DNA from: Alteromonas sp. MMG017
GTDB taxonomy: Bacteria > Pseudomonadota > Gammaproteobacteria > Enterobacterales > Alteromonadaceae
Assembly (NCBI RefSeq): GCF_018100795.1
Contig: NZ_JAGJDY010000003.1
Span: forward strand, 372,001-436,000
Length of the DNA: 64,000 nt
Direction: 5' to 3'
In this document: positions 56,540 through 64,000 of the stretch, piece after piece
Position numbering within the stretch: position 1 is the stretch's first letter
How the letters are laid out: each line of letters opens with the position of its first letter
Made by a program: the position numbers and the translations under genes
Notes under the pieces: model-generated
Told to the model about the DNA's origin: nothing
The model's database searches: none
Seen by the model: the letters and a program-made list of their open reading frames with translations, nothing else

Positions 56540-57445
56540 TTATTTGGACACTAACTTCCATGTCCTTACCCAGTCAACCTTCATTGTATTGCGCTTATGG
56601 TCTAGTAAGTCTTCTTTTTCTGGCAGGCCGCAAACCCAAGAACTGTCTTGCGTCCAGAGATCCCAAATCAGCTCTTGCTTTAACGTGAAAGGCTGACTGC
56701 TCACTACATGACCCGCCGGTTCCCCATTCAGGTAAAACTGTACATTGTGTTCATCTTTCCACCATGCGCCAAATACATGATAGTCCTGGTTCCACGTCAC
56801 GCCTTTACGGGTATTGGCATCCGATAATTTTTTCGTGCTCCAAGGCCCTTTATTGCGCTCTGTTTCTCCATTTTTAACAATAAAATACTGAGAATTCATC
56901 TGCCAAGGATACTCATTATTTTCCCCACAAGCTGGATCAGAATTAATTTCAATAATATCAATTTCATCTCGATTATCCGCATCACCATTGTTCAACCAAA
57001 AAGTGTTGTAAGCCGCTATATGGGCTACTTTCAAACGTGTTTCTGTGTACATAGGAAAGCTAATTTTCGCTTTAGAATGTACCCGTGACGTTTTAAACCA
57101 GCTTTCTTCTATTGAATCATCCAGCGTAGCACTAATCCAAAGGTAGCCATTCTTCACCCCTGAGTTTGTATCAACCATATTCACAGGAGTGTCAGAATAA
57201 TTCCAATTGGATCTTTTCCATTTTGACGCGTCCCACGACTGATTAAACTCATCGGAAAGTGCGTCAACTTTTTGCCATGCCATACCGGCGGGCGTTGTAT
57301 CTTCGAATGCGACAAACGATGGCATTAATGGGCTTGCTTCATCAACATTAAAACTTTTTTCAGTGGCCTTGCTGATGAAAGGAATCGCTGCAACAGCTGT
57401 TGAAACAGCCACAAATATATAGACCATTTTTTTCATAGAACTCAT
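56540..57445 (-). CDS. GH16 galactan hydrolase
   Basis: A protein of about 301 residues started at the ATG at 57445 (MSSMKKMVYIFVAVSTAVAA), with a purine-rich AGGCGG upstream. The frame extends to a GTG at 57475, which would add a basic leader. The signal peptide probably ends near SKA. The GH16 domain has DALSDEFNQSWDASKW near the start, the catalytic signature EIDIIE (Glu161, Asp163, Glu166), WWKDEHNVQFYLNGEP and the closing VDWVRTWKL. The sequence after the catalytic motif resembles agarase/porphyranase-type GH16 members. Two GTTAAC palindromes lie about 96 and 115 bases upstream, in the region shared with the divergent FG-GAP gene. Confidence 0.9.
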   Translation of the reverse strand: MSSMKKMVYIFVAVSTAVAAIPFISKATEKSFNVDEASPLMPSFVAFEDTTPAGMAWQKVDALSDEFNQSWDASKWKRSNWNYSDTPVNMVDTNSGVKNGYLWISATLDDSIEESWFKTSRVHSKAKISFPMYTETRLKVAHIAAYNTFWLNNGDADNRDEIDIIEINSDPACGENNEYPWQMNSQYFIVKNGETERNKGPWSTKKLSDANTRKGVTWNQDYHVFGAWWKDEHNVQFYLNGEPAGHVVSSQPFTLKQELIWDLWTQDSSWVCGLPEKEDLLDHKRNTMKVDWVRTWKLVSK

Positions 57446-57534
57446 TATCACCCGCCTACCTTTGCGTAAATACACACGTCATTCTTTCGTCAAAAAGCTT
57501 ACATAATGAAAGCGTTCCACGAATGACCAGTGCC

Positions 57535-57581
57535 CACACTTTGTTAACAATAAGTTTAAATGTTAACAATTTTATGGTAAA
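57535..57581. promoter_or_regulatory. tandem putative operators and TTTACCAT box, divergent promoter
   Basis: Palindromes lie at 57540-57551 (TTTGTTAACAAT) and 57560-57571 (ATGTTAACAATT), with centres 19 bases apart. ATGGTAAA, the reverse of TTTACCAT, follows at 57574-57581. The 17 bases at 57535-57551 are identical to 62600-62616. Confidence 0.65.
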
Positions 57582-57628
57582 TATGAAATAACGATTTACT
57601 TTTTTAGTTAAAAAGTTGGAAACCTAAT

Positions 57629-59920
57629 ATGTTGCTTAGCAAGAAAAAGCCCTATTACTTTTACATGGCATGTGGCGGTATTTGTATGGGATTATTAGCT
57701 GGTTGCGAAAATATGGCCAGTAATGAAACTAGTGTATATGCTGCTAGTGAGTTTCAAAAGCGCCTAGATAAACCGGTAATACTGACTAATTCCCAAGATT
57801 TCACTTTAGATTACGATGTTACCGGCAGCGCCTTAAAACGCCTTAACCTTTCTGTAGAAATCGATGCAAATTATGCCCAGCTCACCATCATGGATGGACA
57901 ACGTGTGGTGGTAGACAATCTAGACATTCCCGCAAAAGGAAGTCATAACCTAAATGTTTTGGTTGATTTTAAGACACTGGGGCAACATACCCTAACCTTC
58001 GTTCGCCGAAGCAACGACATTGCGATTAACACTGTTAATTTTGAAGACGTTCGAGATTTGAAGACGCCAAGTTTCGTCGACGCTTCACAACAGTACCAAT
58101 TAGAAACCGAGATAAGTTACAAATATGGTGGGCCCGCAATAGGCGATATTGATGCGGATGGAGACTACGATTATGTGTTAAATAATCACAATCATGTACC
58201 CACTCAATTAGTCACCTACAATGGTGATGATCCTGTTAAATTGGAGCGCCTATTTGACTACCCGCTAGATTTTCACGGTTCGTCTGTGGGCGACTACGAC
58301 AACGATGGTGATTTGGATATTATGGTGGCACAAGGCGGCGCCAACGGTACCAACCCTACCTCGTATATTTTACTTAATAATGACAAGCAAACCTTCACCA
58401 ATGTATCAGCACAAGCTGGTATCCTTACCCCAGCTCGTGGGCGCTCTCCACGTTGGGTTGATATGGATTTAGATGGTGATCTTGACGTCGCCTTATTCAA
58501 TGCGCCTACCCCCTTCAGTAAAAACCCCGTTCAGTACTTTTTCAAAAATAATGGCGATAGCACCTTCAGTCAGCAGCGGGTAAAAGGGCTAGAAGATGCT
58601 GCTGGTGAACGTGTTTTAGTCACCGATTTTAACCACGACGGCATTGATGATTTTGTCATGTTCTCACCCATTACCTTATGGGAAGGCAACGGCGATTTCA
58701 GTTATACAGACGTTACCGCGACTAAGCTTCCTCCGAGTCTTCAGGGGAAAATGGGATACTATGCGGCTACCGATATTGATGTAAATAATGATGGCTTACT
58801 AGATTTATACTTTGCAGGCAGCCGAACACATTATCAAATTTCTAGAAAGTCTATTGATTTCAATCCAAAAACCACCCGCCTCGACATTCGTGATGATGGC
58901 GAAATGGGTAGCACTGCCGTGTCTTTTACCGCCGATGATGCCATCGTATTAGCTGACTTAGACCTTACTTACCGTCAGTACAATGAGGGCTTTGCTATAT
59001 TCTTAGGTGAGAACAAAAAGCGAATGGTGGTAAACGCTAAAGGCTTTATGCCCTCTCAACGACCCATGGAAATGCGCACTGCGCCATCAGAACTTACGAT
59101 TAATAACAATGATGCTGTGGGATGGCCCGAGGAGCGTAAAGTCAATGGCCTGTATATCGGCTATTTAGGCAATAACCAATGGCAGGCTGAGTGGGTCAGA
59201 GATAGAAATATTTATTGGAAGGTTTCCTTTTCACTGACTGGACTTCAAGACATTAAGTATGATTGGGAGCCCAATAATAGGAACGTTCAAGACCTCTTAT
59301 TAGTTAACCGTAGTGACTTTTTTGTTGACCGTACTTCGGATTGGAATATTCCACTTGGCGGAAATCACTGGGGTGTCACCCGTGGAGATTTTAATAATGA
59401 TGGGTGGCAAGATTTATTCTTATACCGTTACGGATTTTTGGCTGAGAGAGTTGCTGACTTGATGCTGCTAAATAATGGTAAAGGCCGCTTTGAAAACTTG
59501 ATGACACACGGAGCATCGGCCATAACCGATACAGGTCACGGCGATATGGGTCAGGCGTTTGATTTTAACAATGATGGACAGGTTGATTTGCTCAATGGAA
59601 GCGAAGAGGAAGGTGCTTGGTATCTTTACAAAAACCAATCAGATACCGCAAATAACTATATTCTGATTGATGTTAACTACAGCCCCAAAGACAACGTCGA
59701 CCCATACTCCGCACTTGTGAGTATTAAGACAGGATCAGGTAAAACCTATCAAAAGCGAGTGGGTTCAGCCGGTGAAGTACATTCTCAAAGCTTAATGGAT
59801 ATCGTGCATTTCGGTTTAGGAGTCGATACACACATCACTTCCGCCACTATAAGGTGGCGAAATGGCGAGGAGATTGAACTGAAAAACCTTACCGCCAATA
59901 AACGCTATACCACGGATTAA
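57629..59920 (+). CDS. FG-GAP/VCBS beta-propeller lipoprotein with ASPIC/UnbV domain
   Basis: A 763-residue lipoprotein (lipobox LLAGC near residue 26). After an N-terminal beta domain come at least seven FG-GAP/VCBS-type calcium-binding repeats of the DxDxDGDxD kind, for example GDIDADGDYDYVL, GDYDNDGDLDIMV, DMDLDGDLDVAL, DFNHDGIDDFVMF and DFNNDGWQDLFLY. The C-terminus (about 670-763) matches the ASPIC/UnbV domain (SALVSIKTGSGKTYQKRVGSAGEVHSQS, then HFGLG and IRWRNGEEIEL). Relatives are extracellular and structural or glycan-binding. No enzyme activity is known for this layout. It is divergent from a GH16 gene and shares its operators, so it belongs to the locus. Confidence 0.83.
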   Translation: MLLSKKKPYYFYMACGGICMGLLAGCENMASNETSVYAASEFQKRLDKPVILTNSQDFTLDYDVTGSALKRLNLSVEIDANYAQLTIMDGQRVVVDNLDIPAKGSHNLNVLVDFKTLGQHTLTFVRRSNDIAINTVNFEDVRDLKTPSFVDASQQYQLETEISYKYGGPAIGDIDADGDYDYVLNNHNHVPTQLVTYNGDDPVKLERLFDYPLDFHGSSVGDYDNDGDLDIMVAQGGANGTNPTSYILLNNDKQTFTNVSAQAGILTPARGRSPRWVDMDLDGDLDVALFNAPTPFSKNPVQYFFKNNGDSTFSQQRVKGLEDAAGERVLVTDFNHDGIDDFVMFSPITLWEGNGDFSYTDVTATKLPPSLQGKMGYYAATDIDVNNDGLLDLYFAGSRTHYQISRKSIDFNPKTTRLDIRDDGEMGSTAVSFTADDAIVLADLDLTYRQYNEGFAIFLGENKKRMVVNAKGFMPSQRPMEMRTAPSELTINNNDAVGWPEERKVNGLYIGYLGNNQWQAEWVRDRNIYWKVSFSLTGLQDIKYDWEPNNRNVQDLLLVNRSDFFVDRTSDWNIPLGGNHWGVTRGDFNNDGWQDLFLYRYGFLAERVADLMLLNNGKGRFENLMTHGASAITDTGHGDMGQAFDFNNDGQVDLLNGSEEEGAWYLYKNQSDTANNYILIDVNYSPKDNVDPYSALVSIKTGSGKTYQKRVGSAGEVHSQSLMDIVHFGLGVDTHITSATIRWRNGEEIELKNLTANKRYTTD

Positions 59921-59933
59921 TTTTACTTTTCAT

Positions 59934-59972
59934 GTCATTACATAAAGTGAATGCTTCGCTTTATGTAATGAC
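59934..59972. terminator. hairpin after the FG-GAP gene
   Basis: GTCATTACATAAAG and its exact complement flank an 11-base loop, 14 bases after the FG-GAP stop. There is no long T-tract. Confidence 0.6.
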
Positions 59973-60122
59973 ACTTCTCTACCCATTGAAATCGTATAAC
60001 CCAAATACCCCACCAAGCTCTACCCAACACATTAAAAATACACTTAAGCCTATCTGTTCACTCTGCAATTCACTTATTTTGCTTAAGTAATACCTATACC
60101 GCTTTCACGCAATTAACACGTA

Positions 60123-60158
60123 TAAAAAAGCTTGGCCTTGTATAGACAAGGCCAAGCT
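60123..60158 (-). terminator. rho-independent terminator, minus strand, after GH50
   Basis: On the minus strand the 13-pair stem AGCTTGGCCTTGT with its complement and a four-base loop is followed by TTTTTTATA. Confidence 0.82.
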
Positions 60159-60265
60159 ATGAATAACGAGCCTACTAGGGCGTTTGAAACCCGTTAGCTA
60201 CATGAAGTTTTGCTATCTACGGGTTTCGCTGTTAAGGCTGTTGGCTCGTGATGTATGGCTGTAGA

Positions 60266-62590
60266 TTATTTAAATCTGCGTGGATACATTTTACTATTAA
60301 CCTCTTTAGCCGCTTTAATCATAGGCGCATAGGGCGTATCAGCTACGTTAACAAATCCCACATTGTAGTTTTCACCATCATACGCTCGGCCGGTAATGGG
60401 CGAGTCCATGTACTGGAACCAATGCGCGCCAACAAAGTAAGGGTTATCGATTACTGAGTGCATGTAGTCTATGTACATTTGTGCGCGATCTTCTTGAGTC
60501 GCAGCCTGTATTAAGCCTGGGTGGAATAAACCATTGTCACGCGCGCCCATATGAAACTCACCAATGATACTGGGCATATCAATGTCTTGGAGGAATTCCC
60601 ACGATTTCGGATGAATACCCTCTTTGTAAACATTGTACGACATCACATCAACGTGCTTAGCAGCAGCCTCAACAATCTCCATTGGTTTGCCCCAACTTGG
60701 AAAGCGCGCGCCTAAATACATATGATTAGGCATGTGTTTATCTAAAGCTGCATTCACTACGCTAAAATACTTTTCCCCGTAGTGAAACAGCATTTCACTG
60801 TAATCGGCCAGTTGTACTTCATTTCGAATACTGGAATCTATACCCGCATTGAAAGCCCCCCAAGAGGCAATCTTAGTTCCCCAAGCCGCGTTTAGTGCTG
60901 AAATACTGCCGTACTTTTTCTTCATTAACCCTGTAAATGCAGCTTTCGTTGGTACGTCTTTGCCGTCTCGCGTTAACGTATTGATGACGATGCCGTAACG
61001 CGCTTCATTACTTTCACTGCGCCCAAAGCTCTTTTCGTTGTCAATAAATACCCCTACACACCAAGGACTATTGTTGACCTGTTCAGCCACATTAGAGGCG
61101 GTAACATCGGCTCTTCTAGCAAACTCAGGGTCGAACACATCTGGTAGTGGTGACCAAAAGTCGTTACCACTAGATACCGTTTTAAAATCACCAATGATCC
61201 AACCGTTAGCGAAGTAAGGCACTTCATTATTTTGGTAAAAACGAGGATCAGTCCAGTTTCCTAATGAACTAAAACCCCAATTCTTCATCCGTTTTAACGT
61301 AACTTGTTCCCAAGCTTCTAAGGGGTCTTGCTCACCGTATTTGCGCTCTAAATTGGACGCATAAAAGCTAAAGGTTTCGCCTTTTTTAACTGGCCCAGAG
61401 TGTGCACTAGCACGATACCCAAACCACTTACCTAATGGCTCGTCGTAGCTTGGTAGCCAGTTGAACATATTCGCTCTAACATCAGACACTATGTGTCTGC
61501 TGGGTATGGCTTCGTCATTTACTCGATTTAGCCCTTTAGAATCTTCTGGAGTTACACCATCACCGCCGAGGTCAACTAATCCATCGTCAAACCCATAACC
61601 TGTCATAGTCGACGTATTAGACAGCCTTATAATATCTAAACCTGTTGCAAAATAAAGGTAGCCTTCTGGGTCAACCATCGCCCATTTACCGTCGATCTTT
61701 TCGGTTCTAAAGTACCCCGTAGCCCCTAACTTTGGCCCCTCTTTGTATCCACCGAATCGAGAGCGGTCTGGCATGAGTTTATTATCAAGTTGCTTTGCTT
61801 CCGTCTCTCTAGCTTGAATAAGCTCTTCTTGAGAGTGGATTTTACCTGGAAACTCAACGGTGGCATTTTGACCATACTTGTCTACAATCTTCGTCAAGAA
61901 GTCGGTATTCATCTCAGGATTTGGTCGCAGGCGAATATTGCTAAGCTCAATATGCTTGTCGAATAACGCACTCTGTACCGATAAACTGATTTCGGTAATG
62001 CCTTTAAGGTTTAGATTTTTCTTCCCCCACATCGAGATAAACTGCACATCACCAGACTCCCATGTTTCAGGGTTAGAGCGTAAGCCAGATAAAAAATTGA
62101 GCTCTTGGTTCACATCGCCATCAGGGGTAGCAAGATCATGACCGCGCATCTTAGCGTAATATGTTGCTTTTTCGCCCACAGGAACGGCCACACTTCGCGT
62201 ATAAGTGGCACCATCTATATCGGTAATATTTAAAAACAGCTGTACCGAATGGGGCCCAGGGTTTTCAATATCCATTGCAAGGTTAAAGTCGTCAAATTCA
62301 CTCAAGTCCCAAGGTTCACTGGGCTTTATATTGACCCCTGAATTAGGATTGTCCTTGGCTAACAACGTGACCTTCATACCGCGACTTGTAAAGTTAGCCT
62401 TTGCGTTCACCAGTTCTACCTGAGAGTCGATGATCTCTTTGGTCAGCTGTATTAGAGGCTGCTCTTTTGACAATGAAGCGCTAGCTTCAATTGAGTCAGA
62501 TTTGCTGGCAGTAAACGTAGGCGCCTCTTCTGATTTTTGACATCCCAGTAAGCTGAGAGAAAGCGCCAAAGCTATTGCTGTTTTATTCAT
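60266..62590 (-). CDS. GH50 beta-agarase, lipoprotein (paralogue)
   Basis: About 774 residues from the ATG at 62590, which opens a textbook lipoprotein signal (MNKTAIALALSLSLLGC). A GTG four codons upstream is the alternative. The layout equals the GH50 protein at 51.9 kb: an N-terminal beta-sandwich, then a barrel from DRSRFGGYKEGPKLGATGYF. The predicted acid/base is Glu519 (FIDNEKSFG) and the nucleophile Glu678 (IIGEFHMG). The two paralogues share long blocks, including GAHWFQYxDSPIxGRAxDGENYNVGF. Different linker and loop sequences suggest a different chain-length or sulfation preference, which is inference. A TTGTTAACAA palindrome lies 16 bases before the ATG, where a bound repressor would block transcription. 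Confidence 0.92.
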   Translation of the reverse strand: MNKTAIALALSLSLLGCQKSEEAPTFTASKSDSIEASASLSKEQPLIQLTKEIIDSQVELVNAKANFTSRGMKVTLLAKDNPNSGVNIKPSEPWDLSEFDDFNLAMDIENPGPHSVQLFLNITDIDGATYTRSVAVPVGEKATYYAKMRGHDLATPDGDVNQELNFLSGLRSNPETWESGDVQFISMWGKKNLNLKGITEISLSVQSALFDKHIELSNIRLRPNPEMNTDFLTKIVDKYGQNATVEFPGKIHSQEELIQARETEAKQLDNKLMPDRSRFGGYKEGPKLGATGYFRTEKIDGKWAMVDPEGYLYFATGLDIIRLSNTSTMTGYGFDDGLVDLGGDGVTPEDSKGLNRVNDEAIPSRHIVSDVRANMFNWLPSYDEPLGKWFGYRASAHSGPVKKGETFSFYASNLERKYGEQDPLEAWEQVTLKRMKNWGFSSLGNWTDPRFYQNNEVPYFANGWIIGDFKTVSSGNDFWSPLPDVFDPEFARRADVTASNVAEQVNNSPWCVGVFIDNEKSFGRSESNEARYGIVINTLTRDGKDVPTKAAFTGLMKKKYGSISALNAAWGTKIASWGAFNAGIDSSIRNEVQLADYSEMLFHYGEKYFSVVNAALDKHMPNHMYLGARFPSWGKPMEIVEAAAKHVDVMSYNVYKEGIHPKSWEFLQDIDMPSIIGEFHMGARDNGLFHPGLIQAATQEDRAQMYIDYMHSVIDNPYFVGAHWFQYMDSPITGRAYDGENYNVGFVNVADTPYAPMIKAAKEVNSKMYPRRFK

Positions 62591-62599
62591 CCTATATCT

Positions 62600-62685
62600 C
62601 ACACTTTGTTAACAATTGAAATCAGTATACCCACATCAGGTTAAACATTAAACTGTTAACAATATAAATAAATCCTATTTACCAT
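62600..62685. promoter_or_regulatory. putative operators in the GH50/GntR divergent region
   Basis: The core GTTAAC occurs at 62608-62613 (in TTTGTTAACAAT) and 62655-62660 (in CTGTTAACAAT). TTTACCAT follows at 62678-62685. Confidence 0.65.
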
Positions 62686-62762
62686 AGTAAAAGCTATTTC
62701 ACTGTAAATTTTCTGCAAATACTAGCCCCAACGCCTCAAAAACTGGACATTCCACATAATAA

Positions 62763-62779
62763 AGTTAACAATTTACCAT
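62763..62779. promoter_or_regulatory. putative operator and TTTACCAT box just before the GntR gene
   Basis: AGTTAACAAT is followed immediately by TTTACCAT, 20-50 bases upstream of the regulator start. The position suggests autoregulation. Confidence 0.6.
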
Positions 62780-62799
62780 TACTCCTACTACTTTTAATT

Positions 62800-63414
62800 A
62801 TGATGAGGTTTATGAAAAACAAGATTCTTTCTGTTCGGGACCAAATTGCAGATGTGTTGCGCTCAGATATCATCTCTGGAGAACTCGCATCGAACACGAA
62901 ACTGAACGAGATCCAGTTGGCTGAACGTTTTGAAGTATCACGAGGGCCTATTAGAGATGTCATATTAAAATTGACCAAAGAAGGGTTACTAATTAGTAAA
63001 AGCAATGTGGGTGCATCGGTTAATAGCCCCCTTTCTCCTGAATTACAAAAGCTCAGTATCGACCTCAGAAAGAGAATTGAAGAATTCGCGGCAAAAGAGG
63101 TCATTGGAAGTGCAAGCGCAGAACAGATTGCCCATATGGATATTCTCATCGATAACATGCAAGAGCATTTTGAAAAGCAAGAATATACAGAACTTACCAA
63201 AGCTGATATTGCGTTTCATCAGTATTTTATCGAGCTCGCAGGAGGAGAAAACTTGTTTAACCTTTGGTATCCCATTGTGATCAGAATGCGGATGAATTAT
63301 CAGCGCATCAAAACCTCTAGCAAGCTGGTAGAGGAGCATCGTGATATTGTTGAGGCATTCAAATTAGGTGATGTTAAACAAGCTGTCGCGGCAATACGTA
63401 AGAATATAAAATAG
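62800..63414 (+). CDS. GntR-family transcriptional regulator, FCD (FadR-like) subgroup
   Basis: About 204 residues; an in-frame ATG at 62812 with GAGG just upstream would shorten it by four residues and is equally plausible. The winged helix-turn-helix (about 8-75) reads VRDQIADVLRSDIISGEL, LNEIQLAERFEVSRGPIRD and LTKEGLLISK. The C-terminal FCD helical domain (about 85-204) has ADIAFHQYFIELAGGENLF and EEHRDIVEAFKLGD, which carry family metal or ligand-binding residues. The last conserved His of the family appears as Asn in IRKNIK. FCD regulators respond to sugar acids or related metabolites and bind palindromes with GT/AC halves. It is the best candidate to bind the GTTAAC sites across the locus. 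Confidence 0.88.
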   Translation: MMRFMKNKILSVRDQIADVLRSDIISGELASNTKLNEIQLAERFEVSRGPIRDVILKLTKEGLLISKSNVGASVNSPLSPELQKLSIDLRKRIEEFAAKEVIGSASAEQIAHMDILIDNMQEHFEKQEYTELTKADIAFHQYFIELAGGENLFNLWYPIVIRMRMNYQRIKTSSKLVEEHRDIVEAFKLGDVKQAVAAIRKNIK

Positions 63415-63470
63415 TGCAAACAATGGACAAATAACCTCGTTTAGGGATTGTTCACTCATGTTTATCGTAT

Positions 63471-64000
63471 TTATAGGCCCAAATTAGTGGTGAGCCGGTT
63501 CGCCGTTTCTCGAAGTAAAGTCAGGTTTTCTCGATTATCAGTCACTTCGTTAACATGGCTCAAGTGGCTTATCATCAACGCAGCAATTTGTTTACCCTCA
63601 TGCTGCCCCACTAAGCATACTGACTCTCTAATGCCTAAAATATGTTGGCTCGACGCATCCAATTGCTTCGCCTCGGCGATGGTGTCTAGTTTATTGCCAA
63701 ACGCTCGCTTTTCTTTCTCTGAAAATGTTTGCCAACTTGGCTCATTTCGTAAAATCATTTGTTGCACATCCTTATTGCTGTGGGCGAGCAGTACATTACC
63801 AGGGTTCGATATAAGTGAAGAAAAACGACTTCCTTCAGCGTAGTTGAGAGAAACACTGTATGGGCTTTTAGCCTGCACTAACACCATAGTTTGGCTTTGA
63901 TACAAAACAAAAAGCTGGCAGGACAAATGACATCGTACAGCAAGATCTTCCATTAAGGGCAGCGCTTGTTTACGTATTTCATCTAATGGAGAGATAGAAC
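63471..64000 (-). CDS. IclR-family transcriptional regulator (5' end outside window)
   Basis: The frame is open from the stop at 63471 to the window edge, about 176 codons, so the N-terminal helix-turn-helix is missing. What is visible is the IclR effector-binding domain: LPLMEDLAVRCHLSCQLFVLYQSQTMVLVQAKSP in two short blocks, then SRFSSLISNPGNVLLA, ILGIRESVCLVGQHEG and the final NRENLTLLRETANRLT helix. An apparent ATG at 63953 is internal. IclR proteins often control sugar-acid and KDG pathways. Next to the GntR gene, it suggests that the catabolic genes for galactose or anhydrogalactose continue to the right. Confidence 0.82.
   Translation of the reverse strand, partial: SISPLDEIRKQALPLMEDLAVRCHLSCQLFVLYQSQTMVLVQAKSPYSVSLNYAEGSRFSSLISNPGNVLLAHSNKDVQQMILRNEPSWQTFSEKEKRAFGNKLDTIAEAKQLDASSQHILGIRESVCLVGQHEGKQIAALMISHLSHVNEVTDNRENLTLLRETANRLTTNLGL

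Larger units (their letters stand above)
59921..60265. other. convergent intergenic region with three hairpins
   Basis: The region lies between the ends of the FG-GAP and GH50 genes. A 14-pair perfect hairpin is at 59934-59972, a minus-strand rho-independent terminator at 60123-60158, and a nested multi-stem structure at 60166-60249. No gene is seen. Confidence 0.65.

Noticed and set aside
58100..59600. Dockerin modules in the FG-GAP protein
   Set aside because: The DxDxDGDxD loops are spread as propeller repeats with FG-GAP spacing, not as a terminal pair of EF-like loops.
60166..60249. Integron attC-like recombination site
   Set aside because: The nested stems suggested it, but the paired RYYYAAC/GTTRRRY core sites are not present and there are no cassette genes.

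Overview
The window looks like a chromosome segment of a marine, agar-degrading gammaproteobacterium of the Alteromonas/Paraglaciecola type. The left third holds the housekeeping run nudF-yqiB-cpdA-yqiA-parE with a divergent tolC, then deaD and cysG. It also has a BacNav-type sodium channel and a PEP-CTERM-system TPR lipoprotein (PrsT). This assignment rests on protein families and gene order only; no search was run.

Layout. 1-6.7 kb: the end of a HAD hydrolase gene, then a minus-strand operon encoding a CheB-CheR-PAS-GGDEF-EAL giant followed by a phytochrome photosensory module without an output domain. 7.2-22.1 kb: mostly core genes. 22.2-64 kb: a continuous polysaccharide utilization locus (PUL) for red-algal galactan (agar or porphyran). 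It holds one GH86, two GH50 and two GH16 enzymes, four S1-type sulfatases, two TonB-dependent receptors and a receptor-linked surface lipoprotein. It also holds a flavin-dependent halogenase, a PhoD-like phosphatase, a ThuA protein, a sorbosone-dehydrogenase-like propeller, a mono-heme and an octa-heme cytochrome c, and an FG-GAP/ASPIC lipoprotein. A GntR/FCD regulator and a partial IclR regulator lie at the right edge.

How the genes may work together. Surface endo-agarases and GH16 enzymes cut the polymer, and sulfatases remove sulfate. The receptors import oligosaccharides across the outer membrane, and the GH50 lipoproteins shorten them. The intracellular 3,6-anhydrogalactose pathway and any GH117 are not here and may lie beyond the right edge. 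The most striking feature is the GH86 gene. Its product ends in a type I dockerin, and the next gene, 34 bases downstream, encodes a small cohesin-like protein with a PEP-CTERM-like tail. Together with PrsT encoded about 9 kb away, this suggests a one-enzyme cell-surface or matrix docking system.

A second system-level signal is a palindrome, core GTTAAC with consensus ATTGTTAACAAT. It occurs about twelve times, in every divergent or promoter-bearing intergenic region of the PUL, and I did not see it in the intergenic regions of the core genes. It fits the operator of a GntR/FCD-type regulator, and the regulator at 62.8 kb has three copies upstream. I saw no tRNA, rRNA, CRISPR array, transposase or integrase.
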